Shown here: piece after piece, positions 14,977 through 23,857 of the stretch
Layout: each line of letters starts with the position of its first letter
Position numbering within the stretch: the first letter of the stretch is position 1
Origin: Spirulinaceae cyanobacterium SM2_1_0
GTDB taxonomy: Bacteria; Cyanobacteriota; Cyanobacteriia; Cyanobacteriales; Spirulinaceae
Direction: 5' to 3'
DNA length: 33,668 bases
Assembly: GCA_012031265.1 (NCBI GenBank)
Contig: JAAUTY010000056.1
Location: 1 to 33,668 of the forward strand
The notes under the pieces: model-generated
What the model was told of the DNA's origin: nothing
The model's database searches: none
Seen by the model: only the letters and a program-made list of their open reading frames with translations
Position numbers and translations under genes: made by a program

Positions 14977-15858
14977 ATGATTAAACCAAGCCGCTTTTTG
15001 CTCGTAAGTCTCGTTGCTTGCTTAATGTTAATGATTAGTGGATTAAATTTTTCGTCAGCATTCGGGTATCGTGCTCCAGAGCTGCAATCAACTGAGCCAG
15101 TTGAGGTCGTAGCTGACCAAAACTATGCTCAAGAAGTTGAAGCCGGGTTGCGCTATTTTCGCCAACTCGCTGCTCGCCAACTTGAGTTGCATGAAGATTT
15201 GCTCGCGGCTGTTGAGTCCGGCAACCTCGCGGCCGCAAAAACCGCCTATGTCAACGCGCGACCGCCTTATGAAGAGATTGAAGTCTTTGCTGGTAGCTTT
15301 GAGCAGGAAGATTCTGATATTGATGCCCGTCCCTATGCCTTCGATCTCGGCGAGATGTCGCCAGAATTCAAGGGCGTGCATCGTATCGAGGGTTTCATCT
15401 ATCGCGACAATGATTTGCGAGCCGCGATCCCCTATGCCGAAGAGTTGGTGGCAACGACGCGATCGCTGATCGCCAAACTCAATGACTCTAGCAACTTCAG
15501 CGCCCAATCCAACTTCGCAGGCATGATTGCTTTGGCAGCCGAGGTTCCAGCAAAAAAAATCTCCAGCGAAGAGGAGACCTGGTCGGATCAAAGCCTGCTC
15601 ATTTTCAAAAGTAACTGGGATGGCATTTACTCCCAGTACCAGCCGTTTGCCGAGCGGCTAGCGCCGGAGATTGCCAATGCTGTAGACGCCGCTTACCAAA
15701 ACTGTCTCGCGATCTTGGAGCCGTTTGCTACGCCGAACAGCGTCGCCATGACCCCCTACAGCTCACTCAGCACGGCCCAGCGTAGCGACATTATCCGCGT
15801 CGCCTATCAATTCTTAGCCGCTCTGCTAGAGGCTCGTGACGCATTAGGCTTGGGCTAG
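14977..15858 (+). CDS. EfeO/M75-type periplasmic iron-uptake protein
   Basis: A 293-residue exported protein of the imelysin/EfeO (M75) family. It has the family signature in order: ARPPYEEIE (residues 94-102), DIDAR (114-118) and the metal-site motif HRIE at 135-138, followed by a helical second half. EfeO/EfeM proteins bind iron in the periplasm and pass it to the EfeU permease. The N terminus KPSRFLLVSLVAC-LMLMISG is a signal; LVAC could be a lipobox (Cys15), or signal peptidase may cut near SSAFG. No EfeU or EfeB gene lies in the window, and the cupredoxin domain of E. coli EfeO is absent, as in EfeM. GTG at 14971 is an alternative start. It is 110 bases after the Cys-rich gene, in the same direction. 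Confidence 0.82.
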   Translation: MIKPSRFLLVSLVACLMLMISGLNFSSAFGYRAPELQSTEPVEVVADQNYAQEVEAGLRYFRQLAARQLELHEDLLAAVESGNLAAAKTAYVNARPPYEEIEVFAGSFEQEDSDIDARPYAFDLGEMSPEFKGVHRIEGFIYRDNDLRAAIPYAEELVATTRSLIAKLNDSSNFSAQSNFAGMIALAAEVPAKKISSEEETWSDQSLLIFKSNWDGIYSQYQPFAERLAPEIANAVDAAYQNCLAILEPFATPNSVAMTPYSSLSTAQRSDIIRVAYQFLAALLEARDALGLG

Positions 15859-15865
15859 CAACATC

Positions 15866-15878
15866 GGGGAACCTCCCC
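15866..15878. terminator. Short GC hairpin between converging genes
   Basis: GGGGA and TCCCC pair across a three-base ACC loop, 8 bases after the efeO-like stop and 23 bases from the ftsI stop. It could terminate transcripts from both sides. No U-run is seen in either direction, so efficiency is uncertain. Confidence 0.45.
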
Positions 15879-15900
15879 AGTCGGATACTAAGCCACCTAA

Positions 15901-17715
15901 CTACTGATTGGGCGGAATTCCCTCGATTGCCACGAGTGCCTCGCCCAGAGCTTTGGCAATTGGGGCTGCTACTTTTGTCCCATAGGCATCGTCGCCCTTG
16001 GGTTCATCGACTACGGCGAGGACGACGTAGCGGGGCTGCTCAGCTGGCAAGATGGCGACGAAGCTGGCGACTTTTCGATCGGTGAAGTAGCCGCCCGTAG
16101 GGCTAGCCTTTTGTGCAGTTCCCGATTTGCCTGCCACTTGATAGCCGGGGATGCGCGCTGCCGCACCACTGCCGGACTGCACCACTGCCGCCATGTTTTC
16201 GAGGACGATACGGGTCGTTTCCGGTGAGAAGATACGCGGTTGCGGTTGTGGCGTCGGCTGCCAAATCGGCTGACCCTCGACATCGACCAGGGCGTGGATC
16301 ATATGGGGTTGTACAAGGGTGCCGCCATTGGCGATCGCCGCGTGGAGCTGAGCCAGCTTCAGCGGCGTCAGCGAAAAGCCCTGACCAAATGAGGTGGTCG
16401 CCGGCTCTACGGGTGAAGCAGTAAAGTCTGCGAGTGCCTTCAACTGTCCTACGCCTTCACCGGGCAGTTCGGTGTCCAGCTTCTGAGTCAGACGCAGTGT
16501 TTGCAGGGCTTGGTAATACTGTTGGGGACTCATACGGCTGACCAGATCGACCATGCCGACATTACTTGAATGCGAGAGTACCTGGGTAATGGACAGTTGA
16601 CCGCGCGCTCCTGCCGTCTCGTAGTCGTGATTGGCGATTTCCCATTGCTCGATCTGGATCCGTCCAACATCATTGAAGGTACTGTTGGCATCAATCACCC
16701 CTTGTTCAAGGGCGATCGCCACATTCAGCGGCTTGAAAGTCGATCCCGGTTCGTACAAATCAGTCACCGCCCAGTTTTTGAACAGACTGATATCAAACTT
16801 GGAGTATTCATTCGGATCAAACGTCGGCTCACAGGCCAGTGCCAAGATCGAGCCGTCGCGAACATCTAGCACGATCGCCGCGCCGCGTTTAGCGTCAAAG
16901 GCATCAAGTTGCTGCTTCAGCGCCAAGCGAGCAACCCGTTGCAGGCGAATGTCGAGTGTGAGTTGCAGGCGCAGCTCATCAAAATCAAGAAAACCATCCG
17001 GCAGTTGGTCGGGCATCAGCGCCCCGCTACCGGCGCGATTCAGACGCAGGGTGCGGACGGAGCGTTCGAGTAAATCTTGCTGCGTGTATTCCAACCCGGC
17101 CTGACCGTGATGATCTAGATCGACATAGCCTACAACATCTGCAACCAGCTCCTGCTGCGGGTAGAGGCGTGAGTATTGGCGGATCAGCTCAAAGCCATCT
17201 AATCTAAGTGCCGCGATGCGATCAGCGACTTCTTCCGACAGCCCAAATGAGACTGGTACGCCTGACTCGCCTGAGCTGAGGTGTTCTGCTAGACTATTGG
17301 GTTGGTCGTACTCATCGAGCAGAGCGGCCAATTTTGCTGCAATTTCCTCCGGGGCGGCTTTGAACTGACGCGGATAAGCGTAAAGTGTGTAGACGAGACG
17401 GTCAGTCGCCAGAACATTACCTTTGCGATCAATGATGGGGCGGCGGGGGACGTAGGGCCGCATATACACCATCTGCTGCTGCTGCGCTTTGGCAGCCAAT
17501 TGCTCCGAGCGTACATTCTGCAACCAATACAAATTGGTGCCCAGAGCGATCACACTCGCCATCAGCAAGCTCCAGACCAATAGTAGCCGACCCCGACTGA
17601 GGCGCTGTGGCAGGAGTCGCGACGGCGGTTCGGAGCGTGCCCGTCGCTGGCGACGCGACGAGCGCGTCGCCGAGGCGCGATGAGGAGGAACAACGGTTAA
17701 CTTTGGCGGACTCAT
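15901..17715 (-). CDS. ftsI: Septal peptidoglycan transpeptidase (class B PBP)
   Basis: Cross-links septal peptidoglycan during division. The 604-residue protein has a basic cytoplasmic tail (1-42), one membrane helix (about 43-62), the PBP dimerisation region with RRPIIDRKGNVLATD at 91-105, and a transpeptidase domain with all three penicilloyl-serine motifs: STFK at 325-328 (active Ser325), SSN at 383-385 and KSGT at 530-533. The length and motifs fit FtsI/PBP3 rather than the PBP2 elongation enzyme. The upstream gene on the same strand encodes an FtsL-like bitopic protein, 225 bases away, consistent with a division pair. The gap between them (17716-17940) shows no gene. Confidence 0.92.
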   Translation of the reverse strand: MSPPKLTVVPPHRASATRSSRRQRRARSEPPSRLLPQRLSRGRLLLVWSLLMASVIALGTNLYWLQNVRSEQLAAKAQQQQMVYMRPYVPRRPIIDRKGNVLATDRLVYTLYAYPRQFKAAPEEIAAKLAALLDEYDQPNSLAEHLSSGESGVPVSFGLSEEVADRIAALRLDGFELIRQYSRLYPQQELVADVVGYVDLDHHGQAGLEYTQQDLLERSVRTLRLNRAGSGALMPDQLPDGFLDFDELRLQLTLDIRLQRVARLALKQQLDAFDAKRGAAIVLDVRDGSILALACEPTFDPNEYSKFDISLFKNWAVTDLYEPGSTFKPLNVAIALEQGVIDANSTFNDVGRIQIEQWEIANHDYETAGARGQLSITQVLSHSSNVGMVDLVSRMSPQQYYQALQTLRLTQKLDTELPGEGVGQLKALADFTASPVEPATTSFGQGFSLTPLKLAQLHAAIANGGTLVQPHMIHALVDVEGQPIWQPTPQPQPRIFSPETTRIVLENMAAVVQSGSGAAARIPGYQVAGKSGTAQKASPTGGYFTDRKVASFVAILPAEQPRYVVLAVVDEPKGDDAYGTKVAAPIAKALGEALVAIEGIPPNQ

Positions 17716-17940
17716 CCAGCATTTAGGGAGGGGGATTTCATAACTGGCCTGATTTTTCTGAACATCGCCCCAGTTTGACTACATTCGCACAAAAAATAAC
17801 ATCTTACTTAGCGTCATCCTCGCTCCTTAAGAATCCTAGAAACATTCAGACTCAGATTCAGGCCTTCCACATCGTCGCGACGCGCGCGATCGCGCCATGA
17901 CCTTCAGACAGGGGGAGCCGCCTGCACCAACCGCTCATCG

Positions 17941-18498
17941 TCAATATCCCAGGGGGGGACGCTGCGCTAAAGACTGCTGATTGACGGCGACAGCGACCGG
18001 GCGAGTTGTCGGTGGTTCCGTAGCTTTGGGTAGGAAGATGGTGTTGGTAGGGCTGGGGGCAACAAGACCACTTTCCGGTTGTTGCGCTTGGCGGGCGAGT
18101 TGGTTTTCGACCATGGCATCTACCGCCATCAAACTGCGTTGCTCACGCTGCAAGGTTTGTAGTCGGTCATACTCGGCACTCCATTGCTGCTGGAGATAGA
18201 CCGTGGACGCATAGATCGCGAGTGCCAAGGCTGCTAGGCAGAAGGCGATCGCCGTTGAACCCTGTTGCATCCCCAACAGCAAGCGCAACCAGACGGGGAA
18301 CTGGGGCGATCGCGTTGCCCGTCGATTACTGACTGGTCGCTGAGCAGGCGTGGGGAATGGCACCACGGTTACGGGAGCAGCCATGGGACGGAGTGCAGCG
18401 ACAGCCGGCCGAGTCTTTGGGGGGACTGAGCGCTGTCGCCGCGAGCGGCGCTGCTTTGTCAAGCGAATAGAGCGATCTGAGCGGATACAAGCAGCCAT
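17941..18498 (-). CDS. FtsL-like bitopic division protein (tentative)
   Basis: A 185-residue protein from the ATG at 18498 (an in-frame ATG at 18540 adds 14 residues). It has a long basic, Pro-rich cytoplasmic part, a single membrane helix (STAIAFCLAALALAIYAS), then a coiled-coil-like stretch YLQQQWSAEYDRLQTLQREQ, and a Pro/Thr-rich tail. This is the topology of FtsL/DivIC proteins, and genes of this kind often precede ftsI. Sequence conservation in FtsL is very low, so the assignment rests on architecture plus position. The tail after the coil (about 50 residues) is longer than in typical FtsL. Confidence 0.6.
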   Translation of the reverse strand: MAACIRSDRSIRLTKQRRSRRQRSVPPKTRPAVAALRPMAAPVTVVPFPTPAQRPVSNRRATRSPQFPVWLRLLLGMQQGSTAIAFCLAALALAIYASTVYLQQQWSAEYDRLQTLQREQRSLMAVDAMVENQLARQAQQPESGLVAPSPTNTIFLPKATEPPTTRPVAVAVNQQSLAQRPPLGY

Positions 18499-18675
18499 AG
18501 CCAGCGTGTCAAATACGAACGAGCGACCAGTCGAAGTCATGCAAAGTAGTCTGCGAACAACCTAGCTGGATTTTCCCAATCCTAACACTGTCGTTTCGGT
18601 TACGCTTATTATTCCGCAAGCTTTGCGGTTGCGAGCGAGGGATTCTGCCCCCCCGAGCAATTAGTAAGGATCTCT

Positions 18676-19542
18676 TCATTTTGGTGTTAGGCGCGGCCAG
18701 AGTAATTGCAACCGGTCGATAATCGCCGCTGCAACCTGCTCTGGCAATAGACTCGCCGTGTCCAAAATGGCGGCGCGATCGCCCGCCAATTGCTCCAGTG
18801 CCGCACGGGTCGCAACCGGCTGATAGACGTGCGCCTGCTCGACGATCGTTTTCAGCTTGCCGCGCAGCTCCTGACCGGTGACGGTTCCAGCCTGCACCAG
18901 GGCGAGTAACTCGGCAATTTCTGCGGGGCTGAAGTGAGCCGCCGCTTCGGGAACTCCTAGCGCCGCCAGACCTTCCTGATCACTTGCGGAGTCTCCCACG
19001 ACCCGCACCCGATCGAAGGGATCGCCCCGATGCAACATCCGCAACAGTCGCACCTTGTTGGGAGCATCCAGCATCGCGAAGGCTGCTTGAGGAAGCATCC
19101 GGGCTGCGTAGCTGACCTCAGCTTCGCCCCGCAAGCCATCAAAGATCAACAGCGGCTGGGCGCGGTCTTTGGCAACCGCGACTTGCTGCAAAATTTCACC
19201 CATGCCACCGGGATGCTGGTGGCGGTAGCGACGGGCATATTCCAAACGTTCGAGCCGGTCAGTGACCGGCTCTGTCCTCCCCGCCATCGCCGCCAGCGGC
19301 GCGATCACTAGGTAATCAGTCAAGACTCGTCGATCGGGCAATAGCGTAAAACGCAGACCCAAGCGCGCTAACTGCTTCACTGTGGTGCTCTTCCCTACAC
19401 CGGTCGGACCGACCAGAATGAGCAGGGGTTGTGTCGCAAGCAATTGCCAATCGGGGGGTGGTTTTGGGCCTGATCCCACCCCCGGCGCTAAAATCATGAA
19501 TTCTGCTGCCGAGTTCTGTCCGGTTGACGGTGGCAAAGTCAT
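18676..19542 (-). CDS. P-loop ATPase of unknown role
   Basis: A 288-residue soluble protein with a clear Walker A GPTGVGKST at residues 45-53 and a Walker B-like LLIFDG at 131-136. Between them lies LPDRRVLTDYLVI; an Arg/His-rich helix LEYARRYRHQHPGG precedes the Walker B. No transmembrane segment, DNA-binding motif or ABC signature is visible, and the C-terminal 100 residues are helical. I recognise it only as a kinase-like ATPase; the substrate is unknown. It is 177 bases upstream of the FtsL-like gene on the same strand, so co-transcription is possible but not shown. The divergent MFS fusion gene begins 132 bases away. Confidence 0.65.
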   Translation of the reverse strand: MTLPPSTGQNSAAEFMILAPGVGSGPKPPPDWQLLATQPLLILVGPTGVGKSTTVKQLARLGLRFTLLPDRRVLTDYLVIAPLAAMAGRTEPVTDRLERLEYARRYRHQHPGGMGEILQQVAVAKDRAQPLLIFDGLRGEAEVSYAARMLPQAAFAMLDAPNKVRLLRMLHRGDPFDRVRVVGDSASDQEGLAALGVPEAAAHFSPAEIAELLALVQAGTVTGQELRGKLKTIVEQAHVYQPVATRAALEQLAGDRAAILDTASLLPEQVAAAIIDRLQLLWPRLTPK

Positions 19543-19674
19543 GTTTAACGGAATGATACTGGCTGTTAGTTATCTGTCTGGTTGGTGATCACACCCTGAT
19601 CGTGCCGATTGTAACGACACAAATGACTATGGTCTGGATATATTAAGTAGTCCTAATTCGTGCAATAACATAGC

Positions 19675-22089
19675 ATGGTGCGTTCTCCGACCCACGGTTC
19701 CCACTTTACGAAAACTGGCATTGCATCACTGCTCCTTGCCATTGCCCTGATTCTGGTCAGTCTCGTAGGCTTGGGGGATGCCTACCGCAACTACCCTAGT
19801 TTTATCGCGGACAAACTCAATGCTCAGGGACAAATTGTCAAAAATTCTCTCGATACGTTCCTCGCTGCTGGCTTGCCGATTGATCAGTTTTCTGGCTTCT
19901 CGCGGCTCACGGCACCGCTGATCGAAACCGACCCGGATATCCAGCGGATCGATGTCGAAACGACTAGCGGTCAGATTATTTTTGCTGAGGCGAAACCGAT
20001 CGCTGAAGCGGCGGAGCTCCTGACTTATGGCGAGAGCCGCTTGCAGCCGGAAGACAAGCGTTACGCCGTCCAGGAAAGCGAGCAGTTCTACCGGATTGTT
20101 CTGCCGCTCGTCAACAAATTTGAGCAGGCTGGTCAGTTGCGCGTCTTTATGAACAAGGCGGCAATTAATCAGCGTGTCGGCCGCTATTTTTTGCCGATCG
20201 CCAGTCTCACTGTCATCGCACTGGTGGTTTTCGCTGTTGTTGCGAGTCGCGCCTATGCGCGGCTCGAGTCAGGGCAGACCAGCCAAGGAATTGAGCTAGC
20301 CTACACCTCAGCCTACGCTCTAGTGGCGATCGCCGTCGTCGTGGTGCTTACCCTGCTCTATTCTTCCGGCCTGCAAGCCAAAACCCAGGCAATCACCCTC
20401 TCGCTGACCAGTCGCTTGGAAGCTCCCGTAGAACTGGGCATCAAGCTCGCTGACTTGGATGGGATCGAAACGACGCTCGAGGAATATCAGACGCTTAACC
20501 CCGAAATCAGCTACATCGCCCTTAAAACGGCAGAGGGCATCGCCATCGACACTACCCCGGCAGGGCAGGCGACCACCCAGTCCAACAATGCCAACTATTT
20601 TGTTTACGAAGCGAAGATCGGGTCTGATCATGATGCGGCTGACTTGAAAACCATCCTCGTCAAAAGCCCACGAAGCCTGCTCTATTATCGGCTCTGGCGG
20701 AGCGTCAAGAATTTCTTGGCCCTCTTTGTTGCCTCGGGGTTCATTGCGATGATCTTTCTGAATCTATTGCGATCGCTGACACGCCCCGCGATTACAGGCA
20801 GCGATGCCGCCGAGGAGCAAGAGCTGCGGCGTATTGAGCCATTCTATTTCCTGGGTGCGTTTATCGATGGCTTGAGCATTTCCTTCCTGCCCCAGTATCT
20901 GCGCTCCATGGCGATTAGCTCCAATGTAGAACCAGCACTAGTCTCTACCCAGTTCACGGTCTTCTTCTTCGGTTGGGCGATCGCGATGATTCCCGCCGCG
21001 AGCTTGGTTAAGCATCGTGATGTCAAATCGCTCCTCCTCGCTGTCGCCGGCTTGAGCGTCCTGACCTCATTGGGAATGGCGTTCATTGAGGATTTCTATC
21101 TCATGTATGGGATTCGTGCTCTAGCCGGCGCGACCCAAGGTTTGCTGCTTGTCGCAGTTCAGTCCTACATTTTGGACGTGGCGTCAGCGCGCCGCAAGAC
21201 GCAGGCGGGGGCGATGATGGTTTTCGACTTCTTCGGCGGGCGACTCGCCAGCACTGCCCTGGGTGCGCTGCTGTCGGTCTATGTGGGCATCCAGGGCGTG
21301 TTTGCCATCGGCATTGCCATTGCCGTCCTCTCACTATGGTACTGCTGGCAGTTCATTCCCTGGCGTGCTGCGCGCTTGCACGCAGTTGCCCTAGCACTGC
21401 AACCCACCACACAAACCCTCGAAACCGAGCCACCGCCGGTCACTAGAGGCTTCTTCCACGACCTCATAGATGTTGGTCGCGACTTCCAGTTCCTCAAGGC
21501 GTTGTTACTCGTTGGTTTGCCCTACCGAGCGATTTTCACTGGCGTTACTGTCTTTGCCCTGCCTTTGATCCTGGCTCAACAGGACTACCAGCCGGAAGAC
21601 ATTGGGCAAATCATCATGTTCTACGGTGCTGGTGTGCTTATTACCAGTACTTATATCAGCCGCTTAGTCGATCGCTTCGGACGTACCAATCTAGTGCTCT
21701 GCCTTGGCTCAGCCGCGAGTGGTCTCGGCCTGATTCTCATTGGCTCGATGGCTTGGATCGATACCAGCCAAGCCAACATTCCTGGACTGACGACCTTCCT
21801 CGTGATTCTGGGTCTGACGATTACTGGGGCGGGGCATGGTTCGATCAATGCTCCCAGCCTGACTTACATCACGGAAACCCAGGTGGCTGACAAGATTGGC
21901 AAAAATACGGCTGGTTCGCTATACCGCCTGATCGAGCGTATGGGTCAGATTGCTGGGCCTGTGCTCGTCGGACAATTACTCATCATGACTGATCAAAGCC
22001 CGATCGCCATTAGCTGGATCGGCGTCGCCAGTGCGGTCTCAGGGATCCTGTTTATCTTTGGCTTCAAGCCACACAAACACCTCACCTGA
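19675..22089 (+). CDS. Sensor-module/MFS transporter fusion
   Basis: An 804-residue membrane protein with unusual layout. A first helix (about 14-34) and second helix (172-191) frame an extracytoplasmic domain of about 135 residues (35-170, with RIDVETTSGQIIFAEAKP). Helices at about 212-232 and 345-365 frame a second one (233-340, with ISYIALKTAEGIAIDT). Both look like Cache/PAS-type ligand domains from the 'xxx-I-x-V-x-T-x-x-G-x-I' strand pattern. From about residue 390 a full major-facilitator transporter follows, with an MFS loop motif around SRLVDRFGRTN and GGRLASTALGALL. The substrate cannot be inferred. It stands alone, divergent from the ATPase gene, and converges with the phasin-like gene. 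Confidence 0.75.
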   Translation: MVRSPTHGSHFTKTGIASLLLAIALILVSLVGLGDAYRNYPSFIADKLNAQGQIVKNSLDTFLAAGLPIDQFSGFSRLTAPLIETDPDIQRIDVETTSGQIIFAEAKPIAEAAELLTYGESRLQPEDKRYAVQESEQFYRIVLPLVNKFEQAGQLRVFMNKAAINQRVGRYFLPIASLTVIALVVFAVVASRAYARLESGQTSQGIELAYTSAYALVAIAVVVVLTLLYSSGLQAKTQAITLSLTSRLEAPVELGIKLADLDGIETTLEEYQTLNPEISYIALKTAEGIAIDTTPAGQATTQSNNANYFVYEAKIGSDHDAADLKTILVKSPRSLLYYRLWRSVKNFLALFVASGFIAMIFLNLLRSLTRPAITGSDAAEEQELRRIEPFYFLGAFIDGLSISFLPQYLRSMAISSNVEPALVSTQFTVFFFGWAIAMIPAASLVKHRDVKSLLLAVAGLSVLTSLGMAFIEDFYLMYGIRALAGATQGLLLVAVQSYILDVASARRKTQAGAMMVFDFFGGRLASTALGALLSVYVGIQGVFAIGIAIAVLSLWYCWQFIPWRAARLHAVALALQPTTQTLETEPPPVTRGFFHDLIDVGRDFQFLKALLLVGLPYRAIFTGVTVFALPLILAQQDYQPEDIGQIIMFYGAGVLITSTYISRLVDRFGRTNLVLCLGSAASGLGLILIGSMAWIDTSQANIPGLTTFLVILGLTITGAGHGSINAPSLTYITETQVADKIGKNTAGSLYRLIERMGQIAGPVLVGQLLIMTDQSPIAISWIGVASAVSGILFIFGFKPHKHLT

Positions 22090-22106
22090 AGTCGGCGCAA
22101 TCGCGA

Positions 22107-22484
22107 TTACGACTCGTTTTGCAGGCGTTGTAGCTCGGCTTGCAAGGCGGCAACTTGCTGACGCAAGCGTTCGGTGTCGTCGTCAGCGGTGGCACGGTCA
22201 GCGTCATCTGGCTCGTCATCCAAAATTTCAATGCGGCGGGGTTGGCGATCGCCCGCTGGTTCATTGCCAGAGTCTGGGGTTTTCTGCGCCTGCCGCACCA
22301 GATCATCGACAAAGCGACTCGCTTCTTCAGCGTTCATCTCGCCGCGCTTGACCATTTCGTCTGCGAGCTTCTGGGCTTGGGTGCGCAGGTCTTGTAGTGT
22401 GCTGCCGGCCTTTTCACCGGCATAGGAGGCAATGCCAACACCCAAGTAGAACGCTTTCTGCAACAGATTGCCAAAACCAGCCAT
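22107..22484 (-). CDS. Phasin-like coiled-coil protein
   Basis: A 125-residue protein starting MAGFGNLLQKAFYLGVGIAS, a short amphipathic segment. A helical part with KLADEMVKRGEMNAEEASRF (residues about 40-60) follows. After a Pro/Asp-rich linker there is a C-terminal heptad coil TERLRQQVAALQAELQRLQN. The first half matches the pattern of the PhaF/'PHA synthesis regulator phasin' family (COG3937-like), which is common in cyanobacteria and not necessarily tied to polyhydroxyalkanoate. It converges with the MFS fusion and diverges from the M23 peptidase at 22637. Confidence 0.7.
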   Translation of the reverse strand: MAGFGNLLQKAFYLGVGIASYAGEKAGSTLQDLRTQAQKLADEMVKRGEMNAEEASRFVDDLVRQAQKTPDSGNEPAGDRQPRRIEILDDEPDDADRATADDDTERLRQQVAALQAELQRLQNES

Positions 22485-22636
22485 GCTTCGTTTTCGCCCC
22501 TAGGGCGATCGCAACAGTTCTTCTATTTTCAGGATACCGCCTGTCTAGGGAGTGGCGACGGCAACTCACTGAACACCGTTGACCACGGCAGCCTGGGTTT
22601 TATGGTACAAATATACTGCATTATTTTTCGCCCACC

Positions 22637-23824
22637 ATGACCCCCAGTCGCCTACGCCTCCTCACTAGACATCCGCCTCGCCGCCGCCGACACCGCCGCC
22701 GCACCGCCGCCAGCCTCGACTGGTACTTCACCATCGGCATCCTCACCCTCACCATGCTCATCCTCGTCGCCCCCCGACCGATGGTGCAGCAGGTCGCCGA
22801 TACCGTGCAGCGCCAACTCGCTGCTGTGCCGGTGCCGGGGAATCCTTTTCAAGCGCCGCCGAGCCGCGATCGCTATGCCCGCCAACTCTTCACCAACCTC
22901 AACGCCGCTGGGGTGCGCGCCATCGGTCACGCCGAAGGCAACTTGACCCCCGCCGGGGCAAAAACTGACCTCTACTGGGGACACCCCGATCCGGCTAATT
23001 TCAAGCCCAACCAAGGCTGGTGCTCCGACCAGGGGCGCGGCGGCGGCGATGCTGCTCTCGCTGACCGTAAGTGCTTGGAACGGGTGCAGCAGCGCCTGAA
23101 TCTACTGGTGCAGGACTTCCAAAATGCGGGTTTAACCCCCGACTTGCATCTGGAGGCTTTTGTCAATCTCGTCGATCTCTACAACCAAGCCTCGCCTTGG
23201 GTCAGCCGCCAGTTTGCCCAGAAGTATGTGCAGGCGCGATCGCAGGGCAAGCGCGGCGAGACAGCAATGGTCTGGGCACGGGTGGAGGCATTTCGGCGAC
23301 GCGGCCAGATCGATGCCAGTGGTTTGATTGGCATCTGCCGTCGTGAGCAGCGCCCGGTGAGTGATTGGGATTGTGTGGCGCAGGATCAGCGACGACGGAC
23401 GCAGGCGATCGCCCGTGTTCTGGGTCGCTTCGGCGTCGGGGTGAAGTTACGCCATCCCTTGCCAACGGGTCAGTTGACGCAGGGGTTTCACGCTACGCAT
23501 CAGGGCGTGGACTGGGCGGCACCGCTGGGGACACCGATCGGGGCGGCTTTGGGTGGCGAGGTGGTGAAGGCGGGCTGGGGCACGGGGGAGGATGTCGGTT
23601 TGGGCAATCTGGTCGAGATTCGCCATAGTGCCGGGGTGCGGACGGTGTATGGGCATGGCGATCGCGTGCTGGTGCGTCCGGGGCAGTGGGTGGAAGCGGG
23701 GGAGCCGATCCTGGCGCTGGGGAATACGGGCAACAGTACGGGGCCGCATTTGCATTTTGAGCTTTACCTTGACGGGCGGGCGGTGGCACCGTTGAAGTTT
23801 TTGGGAGGGCGATCGCCCTCCTGA
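22637..23824 (+). CDS. Membrane-anchored M23 peptidoglycan peptidase with extra N-terminal domain
   Basis: A 395-residue protein: very basic N terminus (RHPPRRRRHRRR), one membrane helix (about 30-46), an unassigned domain of about 160 residues, and a C-terminal LytM/M23 zinc peptidase. The zinc motifs are HQGVD at 288-292 and HLHFE at 371-375, with the intermediate YGHGD His. Such enzymes cut peptide cross-links in peptidoglycan. The middle domain contains AIGHAEGNLTPAG (Glu100) followed by YWGHPDPANFKPNQG, a pattern that recalls lysozyme-like domains seen before M23 in cyanobacteria, so a two-activity wall hydrolase is possible. The domain is not certain. It is divergent from the phasin-like gene. 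Confidence 0.82.
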   Translation: MTPSRLRLLTRHPPRRRRHRRRTAASLDWYFTIGILTLTMLILVAPRPMVQQVADTVQRQLAAVPVPGNPFQAPPSRDRYARQLFTNLNAAGVRAIGHAEGNLTPAGAKTDLYWGHPDPANFKPNQGWCSDQGRGGGDAALADRKCLERVQQRLNLLVQDFQNAGLTPDLHLEAFVNLVDLYNQASPWVSRQFAQKYVQARSQGKRGETAMVWARVEAFRRRGQIDASGLIGICRREQRPVSDWDCVAQDQRRRTQAIARVLGRFGVGVKLRHPLPTGQLTQGFHATHQGVDWAAPLGTPIGAALGGEVVKAGWGTGEDVGLGNLVEIRHSAGVRTVYGHGDRVLVRPGQWVEAGEPILALGNTGNSTGPHLHFELYLDGRAVAPLKFLGGRSPS

Positions 23825-23857
23825 GCACTCGGAGCGGTTTCATGTGCCGTGGAACCC

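Noticed and set aside
22601-22620. GTA-n6-TAC near 22605 as an NtcA site before the M23 gene
   Set aside because: NtcA sites have eight bases between GTA and TAC; six do not fit.
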